DNA from: an uncultured Subdoligranulum sp.
GTDB taxonomy: Bacteria > Bacillota_A > Clostridia > Oscillospirales > Ruminococcaceae
Direction: 5' to 3'
NCBI RefSeq assembly: GCF_937890665.1
Contig: NZ_CALADU010000257.1
Location: 1-13,548 of the forward strand
Length of the DNA: 13,548 nt
Position numbers and translations under genes: made by a program. Shown piece after piece: positions 6,960 to 13,504 of the stretch. How positions within the stretch are numbered: position 1 is the first letter of the stretch; every line of letters begins with the position of its first letter. Under the pieces are notes generated by a model. It did no database searches, was not told the origin of the DNA, and was given only the letters and a program-made list of their open reading frames with translations.

Positions 6960-7844
6960 ATGCAGGACATCACACGGGAAGTCGTGCGTCGGCAGTTGCC
7001 GGCCCGTCCGGCCGATACCAACAAGGGCAGTTTCGGCAGTGTGCTGGTAGTGGCGGGCAGCATGGCGTACCGCGGAGCGGCCTTGCTTTGTACCGAAGGA
7101 GCGCTGCGCGGCGGCGCGGGGTTAGTCTATCTGGCCAGTGTAGAGCCGGTCATTCAACTGGCTTTGACCCGCACGCCGGAATGTTGTGTCTGCGGCTGCC
7201 GAACCGACAACAGCGGTGGGATCCGCCCGCAGGATACCGAAGCGCTGCGGGCTTGGTTCGCAGGCAAAAACACTGTATTGGTGGCAGGCCCCGGTCTGGG
7301 AGAGGGCGCGGGGGTCATCTGCAATACGCTGCTGGGCAAAAAACAGCCTTGGGCGGCGGCTGTGTTGGATGCCGACGCTCTCAATGCGCTGGCGTCAGGC
7401 GCTTTGCGGGCACCGCTGCCCGCCCATACGGTCCTGACACCTCACCCCGGGGAGGCGGCCCGTCTGTTACATACCACGGTAGGGGAGGTGCAGGCAGACC
7501 GGGAGGCAGCAGTCCGGCGTTTGGCCGACGAATACCAGTGTGTGGCCGTGCTCAAAGGCAGCGGAACGCTGGTCACGGCGCCGGGAGAGCCGATTTGGCA
7601 CAACACCACCGGAGGGGCAGGGCTGGCCCGGGGCGGCAGCGGCGACGTGCTGGCGGGTCTGTTAGCGGGTCTGTTGGCCGCCGGGTGGCAGCAAGGACGC
7701 ACGGCGCTGGAAGCCGCCACCACGGCGGTTTGGCTGCATGGTGCGGCGGGGGACCGCTGTGCCAAACGGTGCAGCAAGACGGCTATGCTGCCGCAAGATA
7801 TGTTTGTAGATCTGGGGACTCTGTTGGCGGAATTGGAAGCCTAA
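6960..7844 (+). CDS. nnrD: ADP-dependent NAD(P)H-hydrate dehydratase
   Basis: Metabolite-repair enzyme: dehydrates the damaged S-form of NADHX/NADPHX back to NAD(P)H at the expense of ADP. The 294-residue protein is a stand-alone ribokinase-like YjeF C-terminal domain: KGSFGSVLVVAGS at 22-34, GPGLG at 110-114, LDADALN at 136-142, LTPHPGE at 159-165, LKGSGT at 198-203 and GLARGGSGDVLAG at 221-233 (phosphate loop and catalytic aspartate). The N-terminal epimerase half (NnrE) found in many bacteria is absent and must be encoded elsewhere if present. The ATG at 6960 follows a very strong SD (GGAAGGGGG, 7-base spacing). An in-frame TTG at 6942 lies before this SD and is rejected. It is the first gene of a plus-strand run with ybaK-like, SCP2 and vanZ-like genes, and is divergent from sir2. 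Confidence 0.93.
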   Translation: MQDITREVVRRQLPARPADTNKGSFGSVLVVAGSMAYRGAALLCTEGALRGGAGLVYLASVEPVIQLALTRTPECCVCGCRTDNSGGIRPQDTEALRAWFAGKNTVLVAGPGLGEGAGVICNTLLGKKQPWAAAVLDADALNALASGALRAPLPAHTVLTPHPGEAARLLHTTVGEVQADREAAVRRLADEYQCVAVLKGSGTLVTAPGEPIWHNTTGGAGLARGGSGDVLAGLLAGLLAAGWQQGRTALEAATTAVWLHGAAGDRCAKRCSKTAMLPQDMFVDLGTLLAELEA

Positions 7845-7880
7845 AACCCACAGAATTCACCGAGAGAGGAAGTCTTTTTC

Positions 7881-8360
7881 ATGTCCATTGAAAAGGTAAG
7901 AGCCTATTTTGCCCAGTATGGGATGCAGGAGCGGATCTTGGAATTTCCGGTTTCCAGCGCTACGGTAGAATTGGCCGCACAGGCATTGCACTGCGAACCC
8001 TGTCACATTGCCAAGACGCTCTCCTTTATGGTAGGGGAGTCCCCGGTGCTTATCGTCACCGCCGGCGACGCCAAGATCGACAATCACAAATACAAAGCGC
8101 AGTTCGCCGCTAAGGCCAAGATGCTCACGCCGGAACAGGCGGAAACACTAGTGGGCCATGCGGTGGGCGGTGTTTGTCCTTTTGCAGTGCAGCCCGGGGT
8201 ACAGGTTTATCTGGATGTATCCCTTCGGCGGTTTCAGACGGTGTTCCCGGCTTGCGGCAGCAGCAACAGGGCCATAGAACTGACCATACCGGAATTGGAA
8301 CAATATTCCGGGTATCAGGCTTGGGTGGACGTCTGCAAAGGCTGGCAGGAACCCCTGTAA
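7881..8360 (+). CDS. YbaK/EbsC-family aminoacyl-tRNA deacylase
   Basis: A 159-residue stand-alone editing-domain protein that would hydrolyse mischarged tRNA (Cys- or Ala-tRNA-Pro, or related) in the cytosol. Family features: FPVSSATVELAA at 22-33, the key lysine K45 in IAKTLSF, AGDAKIDNHK at 61-70, GHAVGGVCPF at 92-101 and CGSSNRAIEL at 125-134. The last motif differs from the AGKRGL-type loop of E. coli YbaK and fits the clostridial subgroup as I know it. Exact tRNA specificity cannot be decided from sequence. The start ATG has AGAGAGGAAG upstream. It begins 36 bases after nnrD without a terminator, so co-transcription is likely. Confidence 0.9.
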   Translation: MSIEKVRAYFAQYGMQERILEFPVSSATVELAAQALHCEPCHIAKTLSFMVGESPVLIVTAGDAKIDNHKYKAQFAAKAKMLTPEQAETLVGHAVGGVCPFAVQPGVQVYLDVSLRRFQTVFPACGSSNRAIELTIPELEQYSGYQAWVDVCKGWQEPL

Positions 8361-8388
8361 GGGAAGAAATCCCAGAAAGAAATCGACC

Positions 8389-8721
8389 ATGACCTATCAG
8401 CAAGTGTTTGAAAAGGTAAAAGCGCTTTTTGCGGATGCCGATGTCAGCGACATACAGGAGCATCTGGCCTACCAGTTTACCATTACCGGGGAAGGTGCAG
8501 GCGCCTTTTATGTGGAGGTGTCGGGCGGCAAGCTGGCCATCGAACCCTATACGTACCATGACCGGGATGCGGAATTTACCTGCTCGGCGGATACGCTGTT
8601 CAAAATCGCTTCCGGCAGTATGGACCCGATCCCGGCGGTCATGATGGGACGGCTGAAGGTGGAGGGCAACATGGAAAAGGCGCTGAAACTTAAAGCGTTT
8701 TTGGCGGCCCGCAAGGCATGA
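8389..8721 (+). CDS. SCP2 sterol-binding-domain protein
   Basis: A 110-residue single-domain protein of the SCP-2 fold (lipid/acyl-chain-binding pocket). It has the typical pattern of an alternating amphipathic sheet (YQFTITGEGAGAFYVEVSGG, GKLAIEP), then a helix with CSADTLFKIASGSMDPIPAVMMGRLKVEGN, close to the D/ADTLFxIAxGKxDPxxAFMxGKLKVxGD signature, and a C-terminal helix. There is no signal peptide. Bacteria of this type make no sterols, so the ligand is probably another hydrophobic molecule; the real role is unknown. The SD is weak (AGAAAGAAA before ATG), unlike its neighbours, which suggests lower expression or coupling to the gene 28 bases upstream. Confidence 0.85.
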   Translation: MTYQQVFEKVKALFADADVSDIQEHLAYQFTITGEGAGAFYVEVSGGKLAIEPYTYHDRDAEFTCSADTLFKIASGSMDPIPAVMMGRLKVEGNMEKALKLKAFLAARKA

Positions 8722-8749
8722 TGAAGTATAACAGAAAGGGAGAAAGGGC

Positions 8750-9148
8750 ATGGCCTTCTGGTTTTGGGCGGCGGCAACGGCGGTCTGGTTTGTGCTGATG
8801 ACCGTTCTCTCCCATCAGGATGGCCCCCATACCGGAGAGGTCAGCCGCACGTTGGCACAGGAATTGCATCCCTTGCTGCCGGCTGTGGATCAGGAAGCAC
8901 TGAACCGGACTTTGCGCCGGGCGGCTCATCCGCTGCTCTTCGGGGGGCTGACGGTGCTATTGGGCATCACGCTGCATACCGGTGGGGCGCAGTACAGCCG
9001 GGTGGTGGCCTTTGGCGTATTGCTGTTGTGGTGTTGGGGCGACGAGGCCACCAAACGAGGCATACCTGGCCGTCACTTCTCATGGCTGGATGTGGGGCTT
9101 AATGCGTTGGGCACGCTGTGCGGCGGTGTAGTATTCTGGTTGGTATAG
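8750..9148 (+). CDS. VanZ-like integral membrane protein
   Basis: A 132-residue membrane protein with four likely transmembrane segments (about residues 2-21, 61-77, 82-97 and 112-132). The VanZ-family pattern is visible: S21-x-Q23 after helix 1, R57-A-A-H60 at the start of helix 2, D98-E99 followed by IPGR at 105-108, then D114 and N118 in helix 4. The function of chromosomal VanZ-like proteins is not established; the namesake raises teicoplanin resistance in enterococci, and there is no vanHAX context here. SD GGGAG lies 7 bases before the ATG. It is the last gene of the nnrD run and ends just before a strong terminator. Confidence 0.85.
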   Translation: MAFWFWAAATAVWFVLMTVLSHQDGPHTGEVSRTLAQELHPLLPAVDQEALNRTLRRAAHPLLFGGLTVLLGITLHTGGAQYSRVVAFGVLLLWCWGDEATKRGIPGRHFSWLDVGLNALGTLCGGVVFWLV

Positions 9149-9155
9149 GCAAAGT

Positions 9156-9192
9156 AAAACGGCGGACTTTCTTTTGGAAAGTCCGCCGTTTT
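9156..9192. terminator. Bidirectional intrinsic terminator between vanZ-like (+) and the hydrolase gene (-)
   Basis: A 16-bp perfect stem (AAAACGGCGGACTTTC with its complement, 5-base loop). T-rich sequence on the right serves the plus-strand unit, and TTTTACTTT on the minus side serves the opposing unit. It starts 8 bases after the vanZ-like stop, and the hydrolase stop is at 9219. Confidence 0.93.
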
Positions 9193-9218
9193 GGCTTATT
9201 ATACGGAAAATGGTGCTA

Positions 9219-9773
9219 TCAGCAGCGCCACGGTTCTTTGCCCTCGTTTTCCACTGTGACGTGGCAGAGCTTCATGGCTGCTAGTGCCGTATCATGGCTC
9301 TGCGGGCTCACGCAGGCACAGCAGGCTGCGTCTACCGAAAATTCAGCCTCGGGGAAAGCTGCCTTTAGCACCATGGCATTGGAGAGCACACAAATACCGG
9401 TGCAAAGCCCGACCAGTTCGATTTCAAGGGGAGCATCCCCCGCAAGATCCCGAAGCTGCTCTGCCAAGGCGAAAGACCCGAAAGTGGGCTTTTCCACAAA
9501 GTGATCTGCCGGTACGGCGGTCAGCGCATCGGCCACCTGCGGATGCAGCGTATGCCCCAGCGTACCTTTGACGCAGTGAACTACCGGCAGATGCCGTCCT
9601 TCACAGGTGTTCAGATAGTCCGGTGTATGGGTGTCCAACGTCACAAAGATGTGTTCCGGCGGGGTCTGCTGGATTTTGGCCACCACGTTGGGCACAATGG
9701 CAAGGGCCTCCTTGGTGCCAAGGCTGCCGTCGATAAAATCTTTCTGCATATCCACAACGATCAGAACATTCAT
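9219..9773 (-). CDS. Isochorismatase-like cysteine hydrolase, probable nicotinamidase
   Basis: A 184-residue cytosolic hydrolase. The catalytic triad is visible: D8 in VVDMQKDF, K95 in VEKPTFGSF and C128 in GLCTGICVLSNA. A PncA-like metal-site region follows strand 2: LDTHTPDY (D47, H49) and LPVVHCVKGT (H66). The TxxYLxTxEGxxLPVxHCxKGT pattern is what clostridial proteins annotated as nicotinamidase show, so conversion of nicotinamide to nicotinate and ammonia for NAD salvage is the best guess; other amidase activities of this family are possible. The ATG at 9773 has GGAGG 9 bases upstream. It starts 20 bases after the DUF1846 gene and shares its transcript. Confidence 0.8.
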   Translation of the reverse strand: MNVLIVVDMQKDFIDGSLGTKEALAIVPNVVAKIQQTPPEHIFVTLDTHTPDYLNTCEGRHLPVVHCVKGTLGHTLHPQVADALTAVPADHFVEKPTFGSFALAEQLRDLAGDAPLEIELVGLCTGICVLSNAMVLKAAFPEAEFSVDAACCACVSPQSHDTALAAMKLCHVTVENEGKEPWRC

Positions 9774-9793
9774 GGTCCGCTACCTCCAAGGGG

Positions 9794-11284
9794 TTATTTC
9801 TTGTGGTATTTGCGGTCCTCTTCCTCGTAGGCAGGATCGCAGGTCAGGTACATCCCCAGCTTGTTCAGCGTGTCACTGTCCACGCTGGACAGAATAACGG
9901 TGGAATGGACATCGCAGCCTTTCAACTTGGGCAACTGGTGCAGCGCCGCGGCGGCATATTCATTCTCCGATACCGAGCTGGACAAGGCGATGAGGATCTC
10001 GTCGGTGTGCAGCCGGGGATTTTTGCTGCCCAGATAGTTGGTCTTAAGGGTCTGGATGGGTTCGATGGCACGGGCCGATACCAGTTCGACCTCCGGGCCG
10101 ATACCAGCCAGATTCTTTAGGGCGTTGAGCAGCGCCGAAGAGGCGGCGCCTAGCAAGGGACCGGTTTTGCCGGTGACAATCGAGCCGTCGGGCAGTTCGA
10201 TGGCCACCGCGGGCAGCCCGCCGGTGGCATCGGAGCGGGCGTGGGCCTGTTGCTCCACGGCACGGCTGCCCACCGTCAGGCCTGCCTGATTCAACAGCAG
10301 TTCCAGCTTGAACCGCTCTTCCTTGACGGTGCCGCCCACCTTCTGCTCACACAGGCATTTCAGATAACGGCGCAGGATTTCCTTGCGGGAAGCCTCGCAG
10401 CATACGGCGTCATCTACAATACAGTTGCCCGCCATGTTTACGCCCATATCGGTGGGGGACTGGTACGGGCTTTTGCCGGCGATCAGCTCAAACATCGCGT
10501 GCAGTACCGGGAAAATCTCAATATCGCGGTTATAGTTTACCGCGGTCTCGCCGTAGGCTTCCAGATGGAACGGGTCGATCATGTTCACATCGTTCAGGTC
10601 GGCGGTAGCAGCTTCATAGGCTAGATTGACAGGGTGCTTCAACGGCAGGTTCCAGATGGGGAAGGTCTCAAACTTAGCATACCCGGCTTTGACCCCCCGC
10701 CGATATTCGTGGTACAGCTGGGACAGGCATACGGCCATCTTGCCGCTGCCCGGCCCCGGTGCCGTGATGACTACCAGCGGGCGCTGCGTCTCGATGTAAT
10801 CGTTTTTGCCGTACCCCTCGTCGCTGACGATGCGGGCCACGTCGTTGGGGTAACCTGCAATTTTATAATGACGGAAGGTACGGATCCCCAGCGTATGCAG
10901 CCGGTTTTCAAAGGCTTCCACCTCGGGGGCGGGGGTATACATCGTCACACAGACGCTGCCCACCAGCAAACCTACACCTTGGAACGCGTCAATGAGCCGC
11001 AACACGTCCAGATCGTAGGTGATGCCATAGTCGCCGCGCATCTTGTTGCTGATGATGTCCTCGGCGCTGATGACTACCACGATCTCTGCCTGCTCCTTCA
11101 GTTGCAGCAGCATCTGCAGCTTGGAATCGGGCTGGAATCCCGGCAGCACCCGGGAAGCATGGTAGTCGTCAAACAGTTTGCCGCCAAACTCCAGATACAG
11201 CTTGTTGTCAAACTGGGCGATCCGCTCCCGAATATGAGCGGATTGCATAGCCAAATATTGGTCGTTGTCAAATCCTATTTTCAT
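9794..11284 (-). CDS. DUF1846 / UPF0371 family protein, function unknown
   Basis: A 496-residue protein matching the conserved UPF0371 family start to end. The N-terminus is MKIGFDNDQYLAMQSAHIRE, followed by LYLEFGGKLFDDYHASRVLPGF at about 29-50. A P-loop-like APGPGSGKM lies at 175-183, then NLPLKHPVNLAYEAATADLND and IDPFHLEAYGETAVNYNRD near 212-254. A C-terminal domain contains KNPRLHTDEILIALSSSVSENEYAAAAL. There is no signal peptide or membrane segment. The frame is open to 11338, but the ATG at 11284 starts the family's conserved N-terminus and has a modest SD (AAAAGAG, 6-base spacing). No enzymatic role is known to me. The GPGSGK loop suggests nucleotide or phosphate binding, which is inference. 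It has its own extended -10 promoter and is followed directly by the nicotinamidase-like gene. Confidence 0.9.
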   Translation of the reverse strand: MKIGFDNDQYLAMQSAHIRERIAQFDNKLYLEFGGKLFDDYHASRVLPGFQPDSKLQMLLQLKEQAEIVVVISAEDIISNKMRGDYGITYDLDVLRLIDAFQGVGLLVGSVCVTMYTPAPEVEAFENRLHTLGIRTFRHYKIAGYPNDVARIVSDEGYGKNDYIETQRPLVVITAPGPGSGKMAVCLSQLYHEYRRGVKAGYAKFETFPIWNLPLKHPVNLAYEAATADLNDVNMIDPFHLEAYGETAVNYNRDIEIFPVLHAMFELIAGKSPYQSPTDMGVNMAGNCIVDDAVCCEASRKEILRRYLKCLCEQKVGGTVKEERFKLELLLNQAGLTVGSRAVEQQAHARSDATGGLPAVAIELPDGSIVTGKTGPLLGAASSALLNALKNLAGIGPEVELVSARAIEPIQTLKTNYLGSKNPRLHTDEILIALSSSVSENEYAAAALHQLPKLKGCDVHSTVILSSVDSDTLNKLGMYLTCDPAYEEEDRKYHKK

Positions 11285-11347
11285 ATACAACTCTTTTCTT
11301 TTTCCGAAAAATGGCAGATGACACACAGCCTGCCGCACAATAAAAAT

Positions 11348-11376
11348 AGTATACCATACCTACCGGCGCAGCGCAA
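11348..11376 (-). promoter_or_regulatory. Predicted promoter of the DUF1846-hydrolase unit
   Basis: Minus strand TTGCGC (11371-11376), 17-base spacer, TATACT (11348-11353) preceded by TGG, giving an extended -10. The start near 11341 leaves a leader of about 57 bases. Confidence 0.6.
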
Positions 11377-11475
11377 CGTGGCAAAAGCATCCTGTTCGAA
11401 CTTTTCTGTAAAAAGAGGCGGATCTGGTTCGTTGATGGCAACGCAAAGGCAGACCTGCTTTTGGGAAAAAATAGA

Positions 11476-11504
11476 TTGACAAAAAAGGAAAATCTCCATA
11501 TAAT
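11476..11504 (+). promoter_or_regulatory. Consensus sigma-A promoter of the marR-MATE operon
   Basis: TTGACA (11476-11481), exactly 17 bases, TATAAT (11499-11504): both hexamers are perfect consensus. The start is near 11511, leaving about 24 bases to the marR ATG. A promoter this strong ahead of an efflux operon implies it is held down by a repressor. Confidence 0.9.
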
Positions 11505-11526
11505 TACCAAAGGTAACTATATGGAG
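11494..11526. promoter_or_regulatory. Probable MarR operator (33-bp near-perfect palindrome)
   Basis: Two 15-base arms, CTCCATATAATTACC (11494-11508) and GGTAACTATATGGAG (11512-11526), around AAA. They are complementary at 14 of 15 positions (the exception is 11503/11517). The core TTACC-AAA-GGTAA is perfect. The palindrome covers the -10 box, the start site and most of the marR SD. As transcription starts near its centre, the left arm is not in the mRNA, so a DNA operator rather than an RNA hairpin is indicated. The adjacent MarR is the obvious ligand (inference). Confidence 0.8.
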
Positions 11527-11534
11527 GCGTTTTG

Positions 11535-11984
11535 ATGGAAATACAAACAATCAAGGCGATGTTCGACGCGTGCTATCAGGCAAAACGGAGTCGGGATATG
11601 CTGCCGCCGCTGCCGAAAGGCGTTACATCGGCCTATATTCAGTATCTGGACACCATCGAGTCCTTAGAACGGCAGGGAACTCGCGTAAAAGTGTCCGACA
11701 TCAGCGATGCCCTGCACTTGCCCCGTCCCGGTGTGACGCGGACCGTCAAGGAGATGGAGAAAAAAGGATATCTGCACAAAGAATCTTCCACCACAGATGG
11801 CCGTATCACCTATATCTCTATTACCGAGGCGGGCAAAAAACTATCCCAAATCTATAACGAGTGGTATTTTAACCAGTTGGCACCACTTTTTCAGGACATC
11901 TCGGAAGAAGATGCCCGCTGTACCATCCGAACGATAGAACGATTTTATACAATTTTATCGGAAGGGAGAGTTTCTATTGAATAA
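11535..11984 (+). CDS. MarR-family transcriptional regulator
   Basis: A 149-residue winged-helix repressor, probably dimeric. The helix-turn-helix is VKVSDISDALHLPRPGVTRT at 51-70, followed by VKEMEKKGYL and the wing STTDGRITYISITEAG at 85-100 with the family's D-x-R (D88, R90) and LT/IT-xxG signature. Helices at both ends would form the dimer interface. The ATG at 11535 has GGAGG 7 bases upstream; a TTG immediately before it is less likely. It sits under a consensus promoter overlapped by a long palindrome, so autorepression and control of the downstream MATE pump is the expected arrangement. The inducer is unknown. Its last codons overlap the MATE start by 8 bases. Confidence 0.92.
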   Translation: MEIQTIKAMFDACYQAKRSRDMLPPLPKGVTSAYIQYLDTIESLERQGTRVKVSDISDALHLPRPGVTRTVKEMEKKGYLHKESSTTDGRITYISITEAGKKLSQIYNEWYFNQLAPLFQDISEEDARCTIRTIERFYTILSEGRVSIE

Positions 11985-13353
11985 GGAAAAAGCAGATTTT
12001 ACACAGGGGAGCATTCTTCAAAAGTTATTTTGGTTTATGCTGCCCATTTTGGGAGCCTTGATTTTGCAGGCTGCATACGGTGCTGTGGACTTGCTGGTGG
12101 TGGGCCGATTCGGCTCTACTTCCGGTTTGTCGGCAGTATCCACTGGCAGTCAGGTCCTCAATCTGGTCACCTTCGTGGTGACACAGCTGGCCATGGGCAT
12201 TACCGTTTTGATTGCACGGTATCTGGGGGAAAAGCGGCCGGAACGGATCGCGCAAGTTCTTGGTGGTGCTGCCATTGTTTTTGCACTAATCTCAGTGGGG
12301 CTGTTCGCGCTGCTGGTGGGGCTTGCCAGACCGATTTCGGTGCTGATGCAGGCCCCGGCGGAGTCCTTGGACCTCACCGTCAGCTATGTGCGCATCTGTG
12401 GCGGCGGTATCTTCTTTATCGTGGCCTACAATGTGTTGTCTGCGATCTTCCGTGGACTGGGAGATAGCAAGTCGCCGCTGCTGTTTGTGTTGGTCGCCTG
12501 TGTGGTCAATATCTTTGGCGATCTGTTTCTGGTGGCAGGACTCCATATGGATGCCGCCGGTGCCGCCCTCGCCACAGTCTTTGCACAAACGGTCAGCGTT
12601 GTGTGTGCTGTGGTCATGCTCTGGAGAAAGAAACTTCCTTTTTCAATCAAAAAATCGGATTTTCGTTTCAACCCCCAGTGCCGGAAATTTCTCGAAATTG
12701 GTATTCCGCTGGCTTTGCAGGAGTGTTTGACGCAGCTTTCTTTCTTGGCGCTCTGCGCATTCGTCAACCGGCTGGGGCTGGAGGCTTCTTCCGGATATGG
12801 CGTCGCCAGCAAGATCGTCAATTTTGCGATGTTGGTCCCCAGCGCTTTGATGCAGTCCATGGCATCCTTTGTTTCGCAAAATGTGGGAGCCGGCAACCAG
12901 AAGCGGGCCAAACAGTCCATGTTTACCGGCATTGGCGTCGGGCTGGGCTTCGGTGTTGTGGTCTTTGCTCTGGTGATGATGAAGGGCGATTTCTTGGCGG
13001 GCTTCTTCACCTCGGATGCAGCAGTCATCGAAAAGGGCTTTGCCTATTTGAAAGGCTTTGCCCCTGAAACCATTGCCACGGCGGTGTTGTTTAGTATGGT
13101 GGGGTATTTTAACGGCAACCAAAAGACCGTCTGGGTCATGGTACAAGGGCTGGTGCAGACGTTGTTGGTGCGTCTGCCCATGGCCTACTTCATGAGTATC
13201 CAGACCAACGCAAGCCTGACCAAGATCGGTTTGGCCGCGCCGGTATCTACAATGGTTGGTGTGATCTTGAATGTGGCGTTCTATCTGTATTTGAACTGGC
13301 GGCAGAATAACGAAAAGAAACCGGATCAAAAAGTGTCGGTCCCCGCAGCCTGA
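11977..13353 (+). CDS. MATE-family multidrug/metabolite efflux transporter
   Basis: A 458-residue integral membrane protein of normal MATE length with about 12 hydrophobic helices in two repeats. The N-terminus (QGSILQKLFWFMLPILGALI, then AAYGAVDLLVVGRFGSTSGLSAVSTGSQ) has the pattern typical of bacterial MATE pumps. A second-half counterpart is visible near CLTQLSFLALCAFVNRLG and VASKIVNFAMLVPSALMQSMASFVSQNVGAGNQKRA. It exports cationic drugs or metabolites by Na+ or H+ antiport; the substrate cannot be predicted. The start is TTG at 11977 with GGAAGGGAG 8 bases upstream, 8 bases before the end of marR, so translation is probably coupled to marR. A long terminator hairpin follows the stop. 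Confidence 0.92.
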   Translation: MNKEKADFTQGSILQKLFWFMLPILGALILQAAYGAVDLLVVGRFGSTSGLSAVSTGSQVLNLVTFVVTQLAMGITVLIARYLGEKRPERIAQVLGGAAIVFALISVGLFALLVGLARPISVLMQAPAESLDLTVSYVRICGGGIFFIVAYNVLSAIFRGLGDSKSPLLFVLVACVVNIFGDLFLVAGLHMDAAGAALATVFAQTVSVVCAVVMLWRKKLPFSIKKSDFRFNPQCRKFLEIGIPLALQECLTQLSFLALCAFVNRLGLEASSGYGVASKIVNFAMLVPSALMQSMASFVSQNVGAGNQKRAKQSMFTGIGVGLGFGVVVFALVMMKGDFLAGFFTSDAAVIEKGFAYLKGFAPETIATAVLFSMVGYFNGNQKTVWVMVQGLVQTLLVRLPMAYFMSIQTNASLTKIGLAAPVSTMVGVILNVAFYLYLNWRQNNEKKPDQKVSVPAA

Positions 13354-13370
13354 ATTTTCAAAGAAATAGC

Positions 13371-13420
13371 AAAGCACGCCCGTGAAGCGGTCAGCGTACC
13401 GCTTCACGGGCGTGCTTTTG
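13371..13420 (+). terminator. Terminator of the marR-MATE operon
   Basis: A 21-bp perfect stem (13371-13391 with 13398-13418, 6-base loop; core AGCACGCCCGTGAAGCGGT) ending in TTTTG, 17 bases after the MATE stop. The stem is unusually long and the T run short. A-rich sequence before it could let it work weakly on the minus strand too. Confidence 0.85.
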
Positions 13421-13469
13421 TCAATACGAAGGGGAGAACAGCAGAGGAGGGGGGCTGTGCATCCAATAC

Positions 13470-13504
13470 AAAAAGAAAAAACCTCACGTGTTCACGTGAG
13501 GTTT
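13470..13504 (-). terminator. Intrinsic terminator directly behind tRNA-Lys
   Basis: Stem CCTCACGTG / CACGTGAGG (13482-13501), flanked by A and T runs. On the minus strand it is followed by TTTTTTCTTTTT. The A-tract begins right after the encoded CCA of the tRNA. The T run on the plus side (TTTT) may allow weak plus-strand termination as well. Confidence 0.85.

Noticed and set aside
5900..7891. Very long plus-strand open frame (663 codons)
   Set aside because: It runs antisense to sir2 and out of frame through nnrD, both of which are clear family members with SD sequences. Its translation shows no recognisable domain. Long shadow frames are common at this GC content.
11394..11432. GTTCGAAC palindrome and nearby GTTCG, considered as a LexA/SOS box
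   Set aside because: The halves do not have the CGAAC-4-GTTCG spacing, and no SOS gene follows.
11447..11463. Small hairpin AAAGGCA / TGCTTTT in the DUF1846-marR gap
   Set aside because: Short, with a G-T pair, no T run on either side that would end a transcript, and no gene ending there.
10634..11479. 281-codon plus-strand open frame opposite the DUF1846 gene
   Set aside because: Antisense to the conserved DUF1846 N-terminal half, and it runs into the marR promoter region.
11494..11526. Palindrome considered as an mRNA hairpin hiding the marR SD (riboswitch-like)
   Set aside because: The predicted start lies near the centre, so the left arm is not transcribed from this promoter.
11268..11550. 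Two overlapping minus-strand frames of 80-89 codons between DUF1846 and marR
   Set aside because: They cross the marR promoter and operator, lack an SD at a plausible start, and resemble nothing.
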